Positions 4,063 through 5,811 of a stretch of 5,811 nucleotides of DNA are shown piece by piece. Origin of the DNA: Phycisphaerae bacterium. Lineage in GTDB: Bacteria > Planctomycetota > Phycisphaerae > UBA1845. The position numbers and the translations under genes were made by a program. The stretch lies in contig JAJDDS010000744.1 in NCBI GenBank assembly GCA_029260195.1, forward strand, positions 1 through 5,811, given 5' to 3'. Position 1 is the stretch's first letter. Every line of letters begins with the position of its first letter. The notes beneath the pieces were generated by a model. It did no database searches. It was not told the origin of the DNA and saw nothing but the letters and a program-made list of their open reading frames with translations.

Positions 4063-5811
4063 CTATGCGACCGGTTCCATCTGCCCGCCCAGGAATCCTT
4101 CCAGCTTGCGCGACCGGACCGGGTGTTGCAGCTTGCGGATCGCCTTGGCTTCGACCTGCCGGACACGCTCCCGGGTCACCTTGAAGATCTTGCCGACCTC
4201 TTCGAGCGTGTACGTATATCCGTCGCCGATTCCGAATCGCAGCTTGATGATCTCCCGCTCGCGATACGTCAGCGTCTTGAGCACTTCTTCGATGCGGTCC
4301 TTGAGCATCTCGGACCCCGCCGACGTGACAGGCGACTCGGATTTGGCATCCTCAATGAAATCCCCAAAGTACGAGTCCTCGCTTTCCCCCACAGGGCGAT
4401 CGAGCGAAATGGGATGGCGGCTGATCTTGAGCACGCGGCGAACCTCGTTGACAGGCATCTTGGCGCGCTCCGCGATCTCCTCGATCGTCGGCTCACGTCC
4501 GAGTTCCTGCAGGATTTGCTTGCTGATGTTGCGCAGACGGCTCATCGTCTCGATCATGTGGACCGGAATGCGGATGGTCCGTGCGTGATCGGCGATGGCT
4601 CGCGTGATCGCCTGCCGGATCCACCACGTCGCGTAGGTGCTGAATTTGTACCCGCGCTTGTACTCGTATTTGTCGACGGCGCGCATGAGGCCCGTGTTGC
4701 CCTCCTGGATGATATCCAGAAAGCTGAGACCTCGGTTGCGGTATTTCTTCGCGATGCTGACCACCAGGCGGAGGTTGCCGCCCGAGAGCTTCCGTTTGGC
4801 ATCTTCGTATTCGCCAAAGACGCGACGGATGGTCTGGATGCGCTCCGTCAGCGCTTCGCTGTCTGAACGCACCAGCGAGCGGATGCCGTCGAGTTCCTCG
4901 TTCATCGCGAGGAAGTCCTCTTCGGACATCGTGCGCCGTTTATCCTCCGCCGCAAGCCGCCGCTCCAGGTCTTTCATTTTGCGATTCAGATTCACCAGAC
5001 GTTTGAACAGCGGTTGGATTCGGCTGGTGCGCAGCGAGAGTTCCTCAAGCAACCTCGAGAACTTGCGCCGGCGAGTCTCCATCTCGGTACCAGCCTCTCG
5101 GCGCTTGGTCTTCGAAACGCGCGCGCCCTGAAGGTCGGTCCACGAGTCCTCATTCCGTTCCAGAAGAACGCAGATGGTGGCGAGATTGCTGGGCAGGCGA
5201 GCCATGATCGTCGTTTTGGCCATGTGCTCCCACGTCGAGATTTTCATCGTCCGGTCGAACGGCAGCGAACCGGTCTCCACCTGCCGAAGGATCTGCACGG
5301 CTTGGTCCGCGCAATAGTCGTTTTGGAGAACCATCTTGCGGAACGCCATCCGCGTCAGCTCGACCTTCTTCGCCAGACGAATCTCCTCGTCACGCGTGAG
5401 CAGCGGAATCTCGCCCATCTGGGAGAGGTACATGCGCACCGGATCGTCGATACGGCGAACCTCGGTCGGGGTCAGTCGCTCCGCCACGTCGGCTGACGCG
5501 CCGGCTTGATCGTCGTCTTCGGGCGTCGCGTCCGCGTCGCCGCGGTTTTTACCGCCGCGAGTGCGCTGGCGACGTTTGCGGGCGAGTTCCGCGCGGGCGG
5601 CGTCCGCTTCGTCCAGCATCTCGATCCCAGCGGCGTCAAGCCGAAGCATCAGGATCTCGAGCTTATCGGGATCCACAGCCTCATCGGGGATCGAGTCGTT
5701 GAGCTCTTCCCAGGTCAGGTATCCCCGCTCCTTACCACGCTCGATCAGCGTGAGGATGACGGTCTCCAAGACATCGATCTCGACGTCTTGTGTTGTTCGC
5801 TCTTTCGTCAG
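4063..5811 (-). CDS. rpoD: Primary sigma-70 factor of RNA polymerase (RpoD/SigA), 5' end truncated by window edge
   Basis: The housekeeping sigma factor, which directs core RNA polymerase to -35/-10 promoters. Numbering is from TTG 5769. Region 1.1 is at about 5-55 (IERGKERGYLTWEELNDSIP); an acidic/basic linker at 60-95; region 1.2 at about 104-148 (DDPVRMYLSQMGEIPLLTRD); a helical, charged non-conserved insert at about 150-325; region 2 at 330-402 (GNLRLVVSIAKKYRNRGLSF, then the -10-reading KFSTYATWWIRQAITRAI); region 3 at about 405-480; and region 4 at about 490-560 with the -35 helix-turn-helix EEVGKIFKVTRERVRQVEAK. The presence of region 1.1 marks a group 1 sigma. The frame stays open for 14 codons beyond TTG 5769 to the right edge, so the true start is probably outside the window, although the TTG cannot be excluded. 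The exported glycosidase follows the stop by 8 nt. Confidence 0.96.
   Translation of the reverse strand: MTKERTTQDVEIDVLETVILTLIERGKERGYLTWEELNDSIPDEAVDPDKLEILMLRLDAAGIEMLDEADAARAELARKRRQRTRGGKNRGDADATPEDDDQAGASADVAERLTPTEVRRIDDPVRMYLSQMGEIPLLTRDEEIRLAKKVELTRMAFRKMVLQNDYCADQAVQILRQVETGSLPFDRTMKISTWEHMAKTTIMARLPSNLATICVLLERNEDSWTDLQGARVSKTKRREAGTEMETRRRKFSRLLEELSLRTSRIQPLFKRLVNLNRKMKDLERRLAAEDKRRTMSEEDFLAMNEELDGIRSLVRSDSEALTERIQTIRRVFGEYEDAKRKLSGGNLRLVVSIAKKYRNRGLSFLDIIQEGNTGLMRAVDKYEYKRGYKFSTYATWWIRQAITRAIADHARTIRIPVHMIETMSRLRNISKQILQELGREPTIEEIAERAKMPVNEVRRVLKISRHPISLDRPVGESEDSYFGDFIEDAKSESPVTSAGSEMLKDRIEEVLKTLTYREREIIKLRFGIGDGYTYTLEEVGKIFKVTRERVRQVEAKAIRKLQHPVRSRKLEGFLGGQMEPVA

Noticed and set aside
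4123..4866. Plus-strand 247-codon open frame antisense to rpoD regions 2-4
   Set aside because: It is a mirror of highly conserved sigma-factor codons. Its Leu/Asp/Arg-rich composition follows from the reverse complement of that sequence.

Overview
The window is GC-rich, has short gene spacing and reads as an ordinary bacterial chromosomal segment. The best taxonomic clue is the primary sigma factor at the right end. Its short, divergent insert between regions 1.2 and 2 (starting around LQNDYCADQAVQILRQVETG) and its C-terminal HPVRSRKLEGF stretch resemble, from memory, RpoD proteins of Planctomycetota and allied phyla. I infer a planctomycete-like or related uncultured bacterium. No insertion sequence, CRISPR array, tRNA, rRNA or integrase is visible.

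Left part, minus strand: a cation diffusion facilitator (CDF) metal-efflux transporter, cut by the left window edge (1-614). Upstream of it on the same strand is a small LuxR-type regulator (716-1156). The 101-nt gap between them holds a perfect 9-bp hairpin that may terminate the regulator transcript. Middle part, plus strand: a SnoaL-like/NTF2-fold protein (1202-1588) divergent from the regulator across 45 nt, then a secreted lipocalin/FABP-like beta-barrel protein (1690-2295), then a class I SAM methyltransferase (2443-3015). The 101-nt gap between the first two carries a strong GC hairpin. Right part, minus strand: a primary sigma-70 factor cut by the right edge (4063-5811) and, 8 nt after its stop, an exported GH26-like glycosidase (3059-4054). 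The glycosidase converges on the methyltransferase.

Probable functional links: the LuxR-type regulator may control itself and the divergent SnoaL-like gene. The glycosidase may be co-transcribed with, and translationally coupled to, rpoD. The plus-strand genes are collinear, but their gaps leave a shared transcript unproven. I find no convincing previously undescribed multi-gene system. The most notable points are the rpoD-glycosidase junction, the Phe in place of the usual His before the glycosidase acid/base Glu, and the divergent regulator pair. No gene-free stretch reaches 300 bases; the longest is 147 nt (2296-2442).
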